41,987 nt of DNA from Bacteroidales bacterium (GTDB taxonomy: Bacteria; Bacteroidota; Bacteroidia; Bacteroidales; Bacteroidaceae): the NCBI GenBank assembly GCA_004552155.1, contig SFPF01000081.1:1-41987 (forward strand), read 5' to 3'. Positions 1 through 7,968 of this stretch are shown piece by piece (the stretch's first letter is position 1; each line of letters begins with the position of its first letter). The notes below the pieces were generated by a model that searched no databases, was not told the origin of the DNA, and saw only the letters and a list, made by a program, of their open reading frames with translations. A program made the position numbers and the translations under genes.

Positions 1-2
1 CC

Positions 3-155
3 AAGTTCAGCATGTTCAATGGAGCTTATGGCGTGCTTACCAGTCTCATAGTGAGAATCAGAGAAATCGTGTGGATATCTATAGGCATAGCGTTGCTCAA
101 GACAGGTAATGCGCAGCCTGTGCCACAGAGTCAGTCTAATATCAGTACATTATGA
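3..155 (+). CDS. C-terminal fragment of an unidentified protein
   Basis: An open frame enters from the window edge and stops at TGA 153-155, overlapping the ATG at 152 of the next reading frame (ATGA overlap), which suggests translational coupling. The visible 50 residues contain a hydrophobic stretch (VWISIGIALL) and a polar Q/S-rich tail. I do not recognise the family. Base and codon use (AGA, ATA, AGT) are less GC-rich than the genes after position 300, so this piece and the following sigma-54 fragment probably share an origin different from the rest of the window. Confidence 0.45.
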   Translation, partial: KFSMFNGAYGVLTSLIVRIREIVWISIGIALLKTGNAQPVPQSQSNISTL

Positions 156-1294
156 ATCAGACAGCCGAATTGCAAAATCTCAAGAACAGGTATGGCATTG
201 TGGGTAGGGATGAGGCTTTGGACGAGGCCTTGCGTACCGCCTTACAGGTGGCCCCCACAGACCTCTCTGTGCTCATACAGGGAGAGAGCGGCGAGGCAAA
301 GGCATGCCGCAACGCCCTCACGTTTTTCACCTTCATCGCTTTTTTCCCGCAGCTGGTGGCAGGCCCTATCGAGCGCGCAGCACGGCTGCTGCCCTACTTC
401 GACCGCCCGCGCCGCTTCGACTACGCCTCGGCCACCGACGGCCTGCGCCTGATGCTGTGGGGTATGGTAAAGAAAACCGTGGTGGCCGACAACTGCGCCG
501 CCATCGTCAATGCCATCTACGCCAACCCGCAGGCCGACGGCACCGACCTCTGGGTGGCAACCATCTTCTTCGCCATTCAGATTTACGGCGACTTCTCGGG
601 CTACTCCGATATCGCCGTGGGCTGCGGCAGGCTCTTCGGCATTCCCCTGATGCAAAACTTCCGCCTGCCCTACTTCTCGCGCAGCATCGCCGAGTTTTGG
701 CGGCGATGGCATATATCGCTCATGTCGTGGTTTCGCGACTACATCTACATACCCCTCGGCGGGTCGCGCCAGGGGCGGTGGCGCACGGCCGGCAACACGT
801 TCGTCGTGTTCCTGCTGAGCGGCCTGTGGCACGGGGCAAACTTCACCTTCGTGCTTTGGGGCGCGTATCACGCCTGCCTCTTCCTGCCGCGCATCTTCCT
901 CAAAAAGCGCACGCCGCACAGCAGCGAAATCGCCGCCGACAGGCTGCTGCCCACGTTCAAAGAGGCGTGGCAGATGGGGCGCACCTTTGTGCTGGTGTGC
1001 CTCGGCTGGGTGCTGTTTCGCTCGGAGGACGTAAGTTCCGCCTGCCTGCGCCTGCAACGCATGTTCACCGACCTGCATTGGCACGTGCCCTACTGCGGCC
1101 GCCTGCCGCTCTTGCTGCCCGCCTGCCTATTGCTCGCGGAATGGTTCACGCGGCGCAGGGAACACCCGCTCGACTTGCCCGCACGCGGACTTTGGCGCAG
1201 CCGCGCCGTGCGCTACGCCATTTACTACGCCCTCATCCTTTGCGTGCTGCAATGGGGCGGCACGCCGGTGGAATTTATCTATTTCCAATTCTAA
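152..1294 (+). CDS. Chimeric frame: sigma-54 activator N-terminus joined to MBOAT O-acyltransferase
   Basis: Residues 1-47 read like the start of a Bacteroidales NtrC-type sigma-54 activator: a YGIVGRDEALDEAL block, then APTDLSVLIQGESG, the first half of the AAA+ Walker A motif. In place of the expected xGKE the frame runs into MBOAT sequence: FFPQLVAGPIERA, YGDFSGYSDIAVG, FWRRWHISLMSWFRDY, and the catalytic-His motif LWHGANF, ending in EFIYFQF as family members do. MBOAT proteins of the AlgI/PatA type pass acyl (usually acetyl) groups across the inner membrane to a periplasmic partner that modifies polysaccharide. About 130 N-terminal residues of the roughly 480 usual for MBOAT are missing. 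The join lies near 281-300. The MBOAT part pairs with the SGNH gene 6 bases downstream. No natural protein with this architecture is known to me. Confidence 0.8.
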   Translation: MNQTAELQNLKNRYGIVGRDEALDEALRTALQVAPTDLSVLIQGESGEAKACRNALTFFTFIAFFPQLVAGPIERAARLLPYFDRPRRFDYASATDGLRLMLWGMVKKTVVADNCAAIVNAIYANPQADGTDLWVATIFFAIQIYGDFSGYSDIAVGCGRLFGIPLMQNFRLPYFSRSIAEFWRRWHISLMSWFRDYIYIPLGGSRQGRWRTAGNTFVVFLLSGLWHGANFTFVLWGAYHACLFLPRIFLKKRTPHSSEIAADRLLPTFKEAWQMGRTFVLVCLGWVLFRSEDVSSACLRLQRMFTDLHWHVPYCGRLPLLLPACLLLAEWFTRRREHPLDLPARGLWRSRAVRYAIYYALILCVLQWGGTPVEFIYFQF

Positions 1295-1300
1295 ACGTCG

Positions 1301-2149
1301 ATGATGAAGAAATTTCTGCTCCGCACCTTCCTTTTCCTCCTGCCCCTCGCCCTGCTGCTCATGGGCGGCGAGGCGGTGTTGCGGCTGCACCCCAATGCAG
1401 CCAAGGCGAAGGACAAGGCCATGCGGCTCACGGGCAGCATCATCGACACGCTGATACTGGGCAGTTCGCACGCCTACTACGGGCTCTGCCCCGAACTGCT
1501 CGGACGCAACGCCTACAACGCGGCGCAGGTGTCGCAGACGCTGAAATACGATGAGTTTATCCTCAACCGCTATGCCCTGCCGCGCCTGCGGGCGGTGGTG
1601 CTCACGGTATCGGATTTCAGTTTCTACGAGGAACTGGAGGGCACGCCGAGTTGGTATCTCGCCGGCCGCTACCGCATGTATATGGGTTGCGATTACCATT
1701 CGCTTGCCAGTGCCTACGCCTGGGAGGCAGCGGCGTTTCCCGTTTTTGCAAAAAAACTGCTCGCCCTCTGCCAGCCGCCCCGAGAGCGGTGGAGCCTGCG
1801 CGGGCAAGGACTTGAATACACGCTTGAAAACCGCGCCGCCGACTGGGACAACGGCAGCACTCGGGCAGCCGTGAACCGCTACGAAGACTTTAGCCACGGC
1901 GCGGCCAACGAGGCTCGCCTCTGCCGCATGGCCGCCCTGTGCCAAAAGCGCGGCATCAGCCTTGTGTTGGTGGCCACGCCGCTGCGGCCGTCATACCGCG
2001 CGGAGCAAAATCCGGCGCAAACGGCCGACATGCACCGCCGCATCGAGCGCGTTGCCGCCCGCTTCCCGCAAACGGTGCGTTTCCTCGACTTCGCCGCCGA
2101 CCCTGCTTCCAAGTTGTCGCTGAAAGTGAAGGGGCGATGTAGGCAATAA
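1301..2149 (+). CDS. SGNH/AlgX-like O-acyl transfer partner, C-terminus lost
   Basis: 282 residues. A single N-terminal membrane anchor (about 1-22, LLLPLALLLMGG type) is followed by the serine-bearing motif LILGSSHAYYGL (about residue 50), as in periplasmic SGNH-like partners of MBOAT acyltransferases. Such proteins take the acyl group and place it on a surface glycan. It begins 6 bases after the MBOAT stop, so the two are probably cotranscribed. The family normally ends with an Asp-x-x-His block (DxxHLN-like) after a FLDF(A/S)xDP segment. Here FLDFAADPAS is followed by a short unrelated basic tail and a stop, so the catalytic Asp/His are absent. The bases after about 2115 look like intergenic DNA. 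Truncation, real or artefactual, is the simplest reading. Confidence 0.65.
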   Translation: MMKKFLLRTFLFLLPLALLLMGGEAVLRLHPNAAKAKDKAMRLTGSIIDTLILGSSHAYYGLCPELLGRNAYNAAQVSQTLKYDEFILNRYALPRLRAVVLTVSDFSFYEELEGTPSWYLAGRYRMYMGCDYHSLASAYAWEAAAFPVFAKKLLALCQPPRERWSLRGQGLEYTLENRAADWDNGSTRAAVNRYEDFSHGAANEARLCRMAALCQKRGISLVLVATPLRPSYRAEQNPAQTADMHRRIERVAARFPQTVRFLDFAADPASKLSLKVKGRCRQ

Positions 2150-2151
2150 TA

Positions 2152-2159
2152 TAATTTTG
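2152..2159 (+). promoter_or_regulatory. Bacteroidetes -7 element TAATTTTG
   Basis: TAATTTTG matches the Bacteroidetes -7 consensus TAnnTTTG. It would start transcription near 2166, about 22 bases before the ATG at 2188. I see no clear TTTG -33 element at the right spacing, so this is only a candidate. It suggests a separate transcription unit begins after the truncated SGNH gene. Confidence 0.35.
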
Positions 2160-2187
2160 ACAACAAGCCATACACAATATTATATAT

Positions 2188-2430
2188 ATGGACTACAAAA
2201 GCATATTTTCAAAAGAAGAACTTAACGAACTCACCGATTGGTTCAAAGAGCGGCTGGACGCCCTCCCCGAATCGCTGCAAGTAGACGACGCCACGTTCGT
2301 CAGAGACCTCCGGCAAACTGTGGAGTATTACCTGCGCCTCGTGGAACTTTACCACGACAAGCGCGCCTTTTCCGGGCAACTCTATCTCTTGGAACGTATC
2401 CGCAAAAAATTGATTGAACTCGGATTATAA
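2188..2430 (+). CDS. Small conserved-looking acidic/helical protein (possibly DUF6965-like)
   Basis: 80 residues, no signal peptide, no membrane segment. It is predicted mostly helical, with a WFKERL..LP segment near residue 18 and a C-terminal basic helix (RIRKKLIEL). The spacing of Trp, Leu-Pro and the terminal helix reminds me of short Bacteroidetes proteins filed under DUF6965, but that is recall, not a search. It starts downstream of a candidate promoter and ends 3 bases before the next gene, so it probably heads the operon with the two SGNH genes. Codon use matches its neighbours, which supports it as a real gene. Function unknown. Confidence 0.6.
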   Translation: MDYKSIFSKEELNELTDWFKERLDALPESLQVDDATFVRDLRQTVEYYLRLVELYHDKRAFSGQLYLLERIRKKLIELGL

Positions 2431-2433
2431 GCA

Positions 2434-3810
2434 ATGAAGATGAAAAACCACCCTATCCGCGTAACGCTGCTCCTGCTGGCGGTCTTCGCCATTTTGCTGC
2501 TGCTACGCCTGATGCCGCCTTTCGAGTTGGGGACGGTGGAGATTAAAAAGACCGACATTCTCTCCGACCTTATCAAACCCGACGGCGAGGACGACGGCGG
2601 CGAAGCGGCTATGCTCGAAGCCCTGCGCAAGCAAAAGCCGGCTTTCCGCGACTCCTGTCCGCCGGGCATGACGTGCATCGAAGACTATGCCGAAGAGGGC
2701 GGGCACGGCATGGAACCGTTTTACCGCGCCTTGGAGCAAATCGACGAACTGAACCGCCCCGTGCGCATCGCCTACTTCGGCGACTCATTCATCGAGGGCG
2801 ACATCATCACCGACGAACTGCGCCTCCTGCTTCAAAAGCGGTTTGGCGGCTGCGGCGTGGGCTTTGTGGACATGGCCAGCCAAACGGCGGGCTTTCGCCA
2901 CAGCGTGCGCGAAGAGGCAGAGGGCTGGGAGAGTTTCAGCATTGTGGACAAAGACCATTGCGACCTTACAAAACTCGGCATTTCGCAACGCTACTTTCTG
3001 CCCCAGCCCGGCGCGCGCACCGCAATGAAAGGTGTGAAAAAATTCGGTTGCGACACCTGCCAAACCGCCACGCTCTTCCTACGCGCCGCCGCGCCCTGCG
3101 ACATTCGCCTCACGCTCAACGCCTCCGACAGCCTTCTGCTGCACGCACGGGGTACGGGGCAGGTGGAAGCGCTCACCGCCGAGGGCAAAATAGGCCGCGC
3201 CGAGTGGTCGTTTCCCGCCCCTGCGCCGGGCATGGTGTGCTGGGGCGTTGCGCTCGACGGCCGCAGAGGCATCACGCTCGACAACTTCTCTCTGCGCGGC
3301 AGCAGCGGCACCACCCTCACCTCCGTGCCCGAGGCCACGCTGCGCGAGATGCACGGCGTGCGCCCCTACGACCTCGTAGTGCTGCAATACGGTGTGAACG
3401 TGGTGACCAAAAACGCTAAGAAATATACCCAATACGTGCGCAACATGAAGCACGTCATCGACTTCATCAAGAAAACCTTTCCAGAGGCGGGCATCCTGAT
3501 ATGCAGCGTGGGCGACCGCGAGGGCAAGGACGACAGCGGCACGCTCTGCACCATGCCGGGCATCAAGGCGATGGTGCTGAGCCAGCAGACCATGGCCGCC
3601 GAGTCGGGCGTGGCGTTCTGGAACCTATACGAAGGCATGGGCGGCGAAGGCAGCATCAAGCGAATGGCCGACGCGAAACCAGCCGAGGCGGGCAAGGACT
3701 ATACGCACATCAACCATCGCGGCGGCCGCCGCATTGCCGGCATCTTCTATAAATCCATCATGCACGGTTTCGAGCAATACAAAAAACGCAAGGCTTATGA
3801 CGCGGAATAG
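2434..3810 (+). CDS. SGNH/GDSL-family acylhydrolase or acyltransferase, membrane-anchored
   Basis: 458 residues with an N-terminal signal anchor (about 9-28, LLLLAVFAILLLL). SGNH blocks are visible: block I YFGDSFIEGD with the nucleophile Ser (about residue 118), block III QYGVNVV with Asn, and block V DYTHINHRGG with the Asp-x-x-His pair near the C-terminus. A beta-rich insertion separates blocks I and III. Such proteins beside MBOAT genes are thought to accept an acyl group from the membrane enzyme and put it on, or remove it from, an extracellular glycan. Its stop overlaps the start of the next SGNH gene, indicating translational coupling. The glycan substrate cannot be read from the sequence. 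Confidence 0.8.
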   Translation: MKMKNHPIRVTLLLLAVFAILLLLRLMPPFELGTVEIKKTDILSDLIKPDGEDDGGEAAMLEALRKQKPAFRDSCPPGMTCIEDYAEEGGHGMEPFYRALEQIDELNRPVRIAYFGDSFIEGDIITDELRLLLQKRFGGCGVGFVDMASQTAGFRHSVREEAEGWESFSIVDKDHCDLTKLGISQRYFLPQPGARTAMKGVKKFGCDTCQTATLFLRAAAPCDIRLTLNASDSLLLHARGTGQVEALTAEGKIGRAEWSFPAPAPGMVCWGVALDGRRGITLDNFSLRGSSGTTLTSVPEATLREMHGVRPYDLVVLQYGVNVVTKNAKKYTQYVRNMKHVIDFIKKTFPEAGILICSVGDREGKDDSGTLCTMPGIKAMVLSQQTMAAESGVAFWNLYEGMGGEGSIKRMADAKPAEAGKDYTHINHRGGRRIAGIFYKSIMHGFEQYKKRKAYDAE

Positions 3811-4765
3811 CCTCTACAAACGATGCTCTGCCCTGTGGTGCGCCTTGATGCTCAGCCTGTGGTGCGCGGCTCAGGACATTTTGCCCCATCGTCTGAATGC
3901 CGACGGCGGCGCGGCCGTGCCGCAAGCCACCGACAGTTGCACCGAGTTGCCGCCTCTGCGCTGCCTTACGTTTGAGACGGCAAGCAGCATGCCGGCATCT
4001 TTCAGAAACCGCAAGGAGAACACCATTGCAAATACCGCCGCCCTGCGCCCCGCGCTCGACATCGTGCTGCGTGGCGAACGACCGCTGCGCGTGCTGCATC
4101 TCGGCGACTCGCACGTGGCAGGCAAGGCCTTTCCCAATGCCGTGGAGCAAACGCTGCGCACGGCGTTCCGCAAGGCAGAGGTGATGCCCGATGACGGCAG
4201 CGCCGGTCTCTCCTTCACCGCCATTGGCAGCAACGGCGCCACCAGCGAACGCTTCCTCTCCGATAGTTACCGCGAGCGCATCGCCGCCACGAAGGCCGAC
4301 CTCGTCATCGTGTCGCTCGGCACTAACGAGGCGCACGGCATGGGCTACCTCGAAAGCGTGCACGAGCAGCAACTCTCAGCGTTTCTCGAAATGATGCGCG
4401 GCGTTTTGCCCGAGGCAATGTTCCTCTTCACTACGCCGCCGGGCGACTACCTGAAACAGGTGTACGTGAACTATCGCAGCACGGGGCGCGGCGGCAAACG
4501 CCGTCGCGTGGTGCGCAGCGCCTTCCGCCCCAACCCGATGAACGGCCGCTGCGCCGCCTGCATCACGGCCTTTGCCCGCGACCACGACCTTGCCTCCTGG
4601 GACTTGTACAACATCTGCGGCGGCGAGGCTGCCGTGCGCAACTGGATAGCCGCCGGCCTGATGCGCCCCGACCGAGTGCACTACGAACCGCAAGGCTATG
4701 CCATTCAAGGCAAACTCCTCGCAGAAGCGCTGCTTCGCTGCTTTGAGAACGCCGGCACGCAATGA
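3797..4765 (+). CDS. Second periplasmic SGNH/GDSL-family protein
   Basis: 322 residues from the ATG at 3797, which overlaps the end of the preceding gene by 14 bases. An upstream in-frame ATG would lie deep inside that gene. A signal peptide is likely (SALWCALMLSLWCAAQD). SGNH blocks: VLHLGDSHVAGK (Ser), GSNGAT (Gly/Asn), SLGTNEAHG (Asn) and DRVHYEPQGY (Asp-x-x-His). The order, length and TNE motif fit periplasmic peptidoglycan- or polysaccharide-acyl enzymes. With two MBOAT genes and two other SGNH-type genes in 6.5 kb, it belongs to an O-acylation island. Transferase or esterase cannot be told apart from sequence. Confidence 0.8.
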   Translation: MTRNSLYKRCSALWCALMLSLWCAAQDILPHRLNADGGAAVPQATDSCTELPPLRCLTFETASSMPASFRNRKENTIANTAALRPALDIVLRGERPLRVLHLGDSHVAGKAFPNAVEQTLRTAFRKAEVMPDDGSAGLSFTAIGSNGATSERFLSDSYRERIAATKADLVIVSLGTNEAHGMGYLESVHEQQLSAFLEMMRGVLPEAMFLFTTPPGDYLKQVYVNYRSTGRGGKRRRVVRSAFRPNPMNGRCAACITAFARDHDLASWDLYNICGGEAAVRNWIAAGLMRPDRVHYEPQGYAIQGKLLAEALLRCFENAGTQ

Positions 4766-5062
4766 GTCAGAGGCAGAACACAAGCAAGCAAGAAAAATTG
4801 TTAATCCCGCGCCACGCCCTGCGCAGAGCGTAAATCAGGCGTTTGCAATCGTTAAGAGAGCGCGGCGCAAAGATTTAGGAATAATTAAGGCAATGGAAAT
4901 TTGCATCTTGAAAAATTCAACGAAAGCCAAGGAGTTTTTCACGATAAAGCACTTCGGGAAAATTATCAAGGAGCAAATTTTGACGGGCTTGCTGATAATT
5001 TTCACAGTCATATAAGATAATTTTTTCGCCCATATAAGATAGTTTGCCCCTAAAAACGCGAA

Positions 5063-5090
5063 AAGAGGAAAAGCCCGAGCCCTTCCTCTT
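5063..5090. terminator. Hairpin with 8-bp stem (AAGAGGAA/TTCCTCTT)
   Basis: The arms 5063-5070 and 5083-5090 pair perfectly around a 12-base loop. Read on the minus strand, the stem is followed by TTTTCGCGTTTTT, which resembles a weak terminator placed just after the minus-strand promoter at 5100-5131. Confidence 0.35.
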
Positions 5091-5099
5091 TGTCCAAGG

Positions 5100-5131
5100 C
5101 AAAGATATGCTTTTCGCCCCATTCCGCCAAA
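5100..5131 (-). promoter_or_regulatory. Minus-strand promoter without an obvious gene
   Basis: On the minus strand TTTG (5128-5131) lies 20 bases before TATCTTTG (5100-5107), a good match to the Bacteroidetes TTTG-N19/21-TAnnTTTG promoter. Transcription would begin near 5093 and run toward 4766, antisense to the end of the SGNH gene. A hairpin follows almost at once. Confidence 0.4.
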
Positions 5132-5249
5132 ACGCGCCACGTTGTGCCACGGGCTGGCAAAGCCAAAGGCGGGGCGGTAGGGCAATAACCTGCAAGGGTT
5201 GCCCGTTGCATGATAGACAATCACCAATCGCACTTTTAGCAAAATAAAT

Positions 5250-6727
5250 ATGTCCCAAATAGATTTCGATGCGCTTCTGCGCCTGCTTAGTTTCACGCCC
5301 GGCGAGCCGATGCTGTTCAACAGCGGCCTGTTTCTGGTGCTTTTCCTGCTGTTCAGCGCGGGCTACACCCTGCTTTCCGCGCAGCGTGCCAAAGCGGTGC
5401 GCCTGCTCTACGTAACGGCGTTTTCCTATTATTTCTATTATAAGAATGCCGGTGCGTGGTGCTGCCTCTTGGCGGTCATCACTCTGGTAAACTACTTTTG
5501 CGCCCTGCGCCTCGACCACACGGAGCGTCCCGCCGCCCGCAAGGCGTGGCTATGGCTCGCCGTGGGCTTCATGCTCGGGCAACTGGCGGTGTTCAAATAC
5601 ACCGACTTCGCCATCGGCACATGGTGCGACCTCACCGGCACGCCGCGCCCCGACACGCCCGCGCTGCCCGTGCTTGTGGGCATCTCTTTCTTCACGTTCC
5701 AGTCCATGAGTTATATAATAGATGTGTACCGCCGGCAAATGCCCGCCACGCGGTCGCTCACGGACTTCGCCTTCTTCGTGTCGTTCTTCCCCACCCTCCT
5801 TGCCGGCCCGATCCTCCGCGCCCGCACCTTCCTGCCGCAACTCGCGAAGCCGCTCCGCGTCACGCAGCAGATGCTCGGCACGGGCACGTGGTTCATCATC
5901 ATAGGCCTGTTTAAGAAATGTGTCATCTCGGACTATATCAGCGTGAACTTCGTGTCGCGCATCTTCGACAACCCCGCGCTTTACAGCGGACTGGAAAACC
6001 TGCTCGGCATCTACGGCTACGCCCTGCAACTCTACTGCGACTTCTCGGGTTACTCTGACATGGCCATCGGCATCGCCCTGTGGATGGGCTTTGAAATCCC
6101 CGCCAACTTCCGCGCGCCTTACAAGAGCGACAGCATCACCGACTTCTGGCGACGCTGGCACATCTCGCTCTCCTCCTGGCTGCGCGACTATCTCTACATC
6201 TCGCTCGGCGGCAACCGCAAGGGACGGCTGCGCATGTACTTCAACCTGTTCCTCACGATGCTGCTCGGCGGCCTGTGGCACGGCGCTTCGTGGAACTTCG
6301 TCATCTGGGGCAGTGTGCATGGGTTTGCCTTGGGCGTGCACAAGCGTTTCCGAGAATTGCTCGGGCACGACCGCCATTATCAGTCCACGGGCATCAGGCG
6401 TTTCTTCGCCGTGCTACTCACCTTCCACCTCGTATGCTTCTGCTGGCTGTTTTTCTCGAGGCTTCCATGCAGATGATTACGCAAATCTGCTCCAACTTCA
6501 ATCCGCAGCTGCTGCCACAATTCCTCGAAGGCTATCCCCTCGTGTCGGCACTGATGGTGGGCGGTTTCGTGCTCCACTTCCTCCCCACAGCTTGGAACGG
6601 CAAGGCGGAAAGCCTCGCCGGCCGCACGCCGCTGCTTGCACAAGCAGTGCTCCTTGCGCTGATGATATTCCTCGTTGTGCAAGTAAAAGGCTCGGAGGTG
6701 CAACCCTTCATTTACTTCAAATTCTAA
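5250..6727 (+). pseudogene. Second MBOAT O-acyltransferase, frameshifted near its C-terminus
   Basis: The first frame gives 408 residues with MBOAT features: several membrane helices, FFPTLLAGPILRA, YCDFSGYSDMAIG, FWRRWHISLSSWLRDY, and LWHGASWNF with the catalytic His. It then shifts into a premature stop at 6474-6476. The expected C-terminus continues in the +2 frame as EASMQMITQI to QPFIYFKF, stopping at 6727. One extra T in the T-run at 6450-6454 restores CWLFFLEASMQM and a normal protein of about 492 residues. The enzyme should move acyl groups across the inner membrane for glycan O-acylation with the nearby SGNH proteins. A homopolymer miscall is as likely as real inactivation. Confidence 0.8.
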
Positions 6728-6837
6728 GATATATGCCGCTTGCTGCGCACAAAATGCGCGAAAGCCTTTGCAAACTCGGAAAAAAAACGCAATTTTGGAG
6801 CGTTATATCTTATCAAACTCCTTTTATCTCAAAGAAA

Positions 6838-7251
6838 ATGGAAAGCAAATACGATGCAATGAACGGGAAAAACGAAAACGAAATACTGTTTTCCAGAACA
6901 ATCAAAGCAGGCAAACGCGTCTACTATACCGACATAAAATGCGACCGCCGAGGCGAGCTTTACCTTGCCGTCACAGAGAGCAAACGCATTAAGGACGGCA
7001 CGGAAGACAGCCGCCCCGTATTCGAGAAGCACAAGATTTTCGTGTACCGCGAAGACCTCGAAAAGTTTATGGACGCCATCAACGCTGCCGCACAGTTTGC
7101 CCGTGAAAACGCGCCTTACGAGGACGAAGAGGAATGGGGCACAGCCGACCATTACGATTACAACGCCCGCCCCGCTGCCCCCTATTACCGCAGCAGCGAA
7201 GAACCCGAAGCCGAAAAGCCCGCCGACTTCAAATTAGACATTGACTTTTAG
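6838..7251 (+). CDS. DUF3276 Pur-alpha-like nucleic-acid-binding protein
   Basis: 137 residues from ATG 6838. The core NEILFSRTIKAGKRVYYTDIK ... GELYLAVTESKRI ... FEKHKIFVYREDLEKFMDAI is the PUR-type single-strand DNA/RNA-binding repeat conserved in Bacteroidetes (DUF3276). The tail (about 95-137) is acidic and Tyr/Pro-rich and looks disordered. Cytosolic. The family is expected to bind single-stranded nucleic acid, but its role in the cell is not settled. It stands alone: 110 bases after the MBOAT gene and followed at once by a hairpin terminator. Confidence 0.85.
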   Translation: MESKYDAMNGKNENEILFSRTIKAGKRVYYTDIKCDRRGELYLAVTESKRIKDGTEDSRPVFEKHKIFVYREDLEKFMDAINAAAQFARENAPYEDEEEWGTADHYDYNARPAAPYYRSSEEPEAEKPADFKLDIDF

Positions 7252-7256
7252 CAGAA

Positions 7257-7277
7257 GGGGCGCAACGCGCCCTTTTT
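7257..7277 (+). terminator. Rho-independent terminator after the DUF3276 gene
   Basis: GGGCG pairs with CGCCC around a CAACG loop and is followed by TTTTT, 5 bases after the stop codon. Confidence 0.75.
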
Positions 7278-7320
7278 GCATTATGCCTGGTTCCTCTGGC
7301 TTATTATCCTATTCCCCCTT

Positions 7321-7953
7321 ATGCCCCACCCGCAAGGCACACCCCAGCCGCCGCAAATCGCAATCGTGATGAGCAACACGCTCGCAGCGCTCGGGCTTTC
7401 GCAAATCATCGGGCGCATGATGCCCCATGCCCGCCTGGTCACGTATGCCGCGCCCGGCGACCTGCCCAAGGAAAAAGCCGAAAGCTTTTTCCATTTCTTC
7501 ATTTCCCCCGAAGCCTTGACGGCCGATGCGCCCTTTTTCCGGCAATACCGCCACAAGACCATTGTGCTTGTGCGCGGCGAAACGGGCGCACTGCTCCCCG
7601 ACACTTTCCACTGCATCAACATTTGCCGCCCCGAAGAGGAACTGGTGCGCGACTTCCTGCGCCTCGCCGAACACTCCCACGCCGCTCGCGGCGGCAAGCC
7701 GCAAGCCGTACGCGAAGCGGAGGGCACGCCGCCGGCCTCTGAAAGCAGCGTGCTCACGCCGCGAGAGCGCGAAGTGTTGCGCCTCGTCGTGGCAGGATAT
7801 ATCAATAAGGAAATTGCCGACCGCCTCGCCGTGAGCCTCACCACCGTCATCTCCCACCGCAAAAACCTCACCGAGAAATTAGGCATCAAGTCGGTCTCTG
7901 CCCTCACCGTTTACGCCGTGACGAGGGGGCTGATTAGCGTAGACGAAATATAG
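7321..7953 (+). CDS. LuxR/NarL-type response-regulator-like transcription factor
   Basis: 210 residues from ATG 7321. An earlier in-frame ATG at 7276 lies in the upstream terminator and is unlikely. The N-terminal 120 residues have a receiver-like pattern (IAIVMSNTLAALGLSQII) but lack the usual acidic pocket (DD) and a clear phospho-acceptor Asp, so it may be a non-phosphorylated pseudo-receiver. The C-terminal GerE/LuxR helix-turn-helix is clear: LTPREREVLRLVVAGYINKE, then TVISHRKNLTEKLGIKS. No sensor kinase lies nearby. It ends 15 bases from the convergent GNAT gene. Targets unknown. Confidence 0.85.
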   Translation: MPHPQGTPQPPQIAIVMSNTLAALGLSQIIGRMMPHARLVTYAAPGDLPKEKAESFFHFFISPEALTADAPFFRQYRHKTIVLVRGETGALLPDTFHCINICRPEEELVRDFLRLAEHSHAARGGKPQAVREAEGTPPASESSVLTPREREVLRLVVAGYINKEIADRLAVSLTTVISHRKNLTEKLGIKSVSALTVYAVTRGLISVDEI

Positions 7954-7968
7954 GGCAATAAAAGCATC

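Larger units (their letters stand above)
4766..5249. other. 484-base gap inside the acylation island
   Basis: No convincing gene. The gap is less GC-rich than the flanks. It holds a direct repeat of CATATAAGATA (5009-5019 and 5031-5041), an 8-bp stem hairpin (5063-5070 with 5083-5090), and a well-formed minus-strand promoter (5100-5131) that points back into the gap. Short frames here have no recognisable domain. Confidence 0.5.

Noticed and set aside
5009..5041. Direct repeat CATATAAGATA with 22-base period as the start of a CRISPR-like array
   Set aside because: Only two copies of 11 bases, with no further spacers or repeats and no cas gene.
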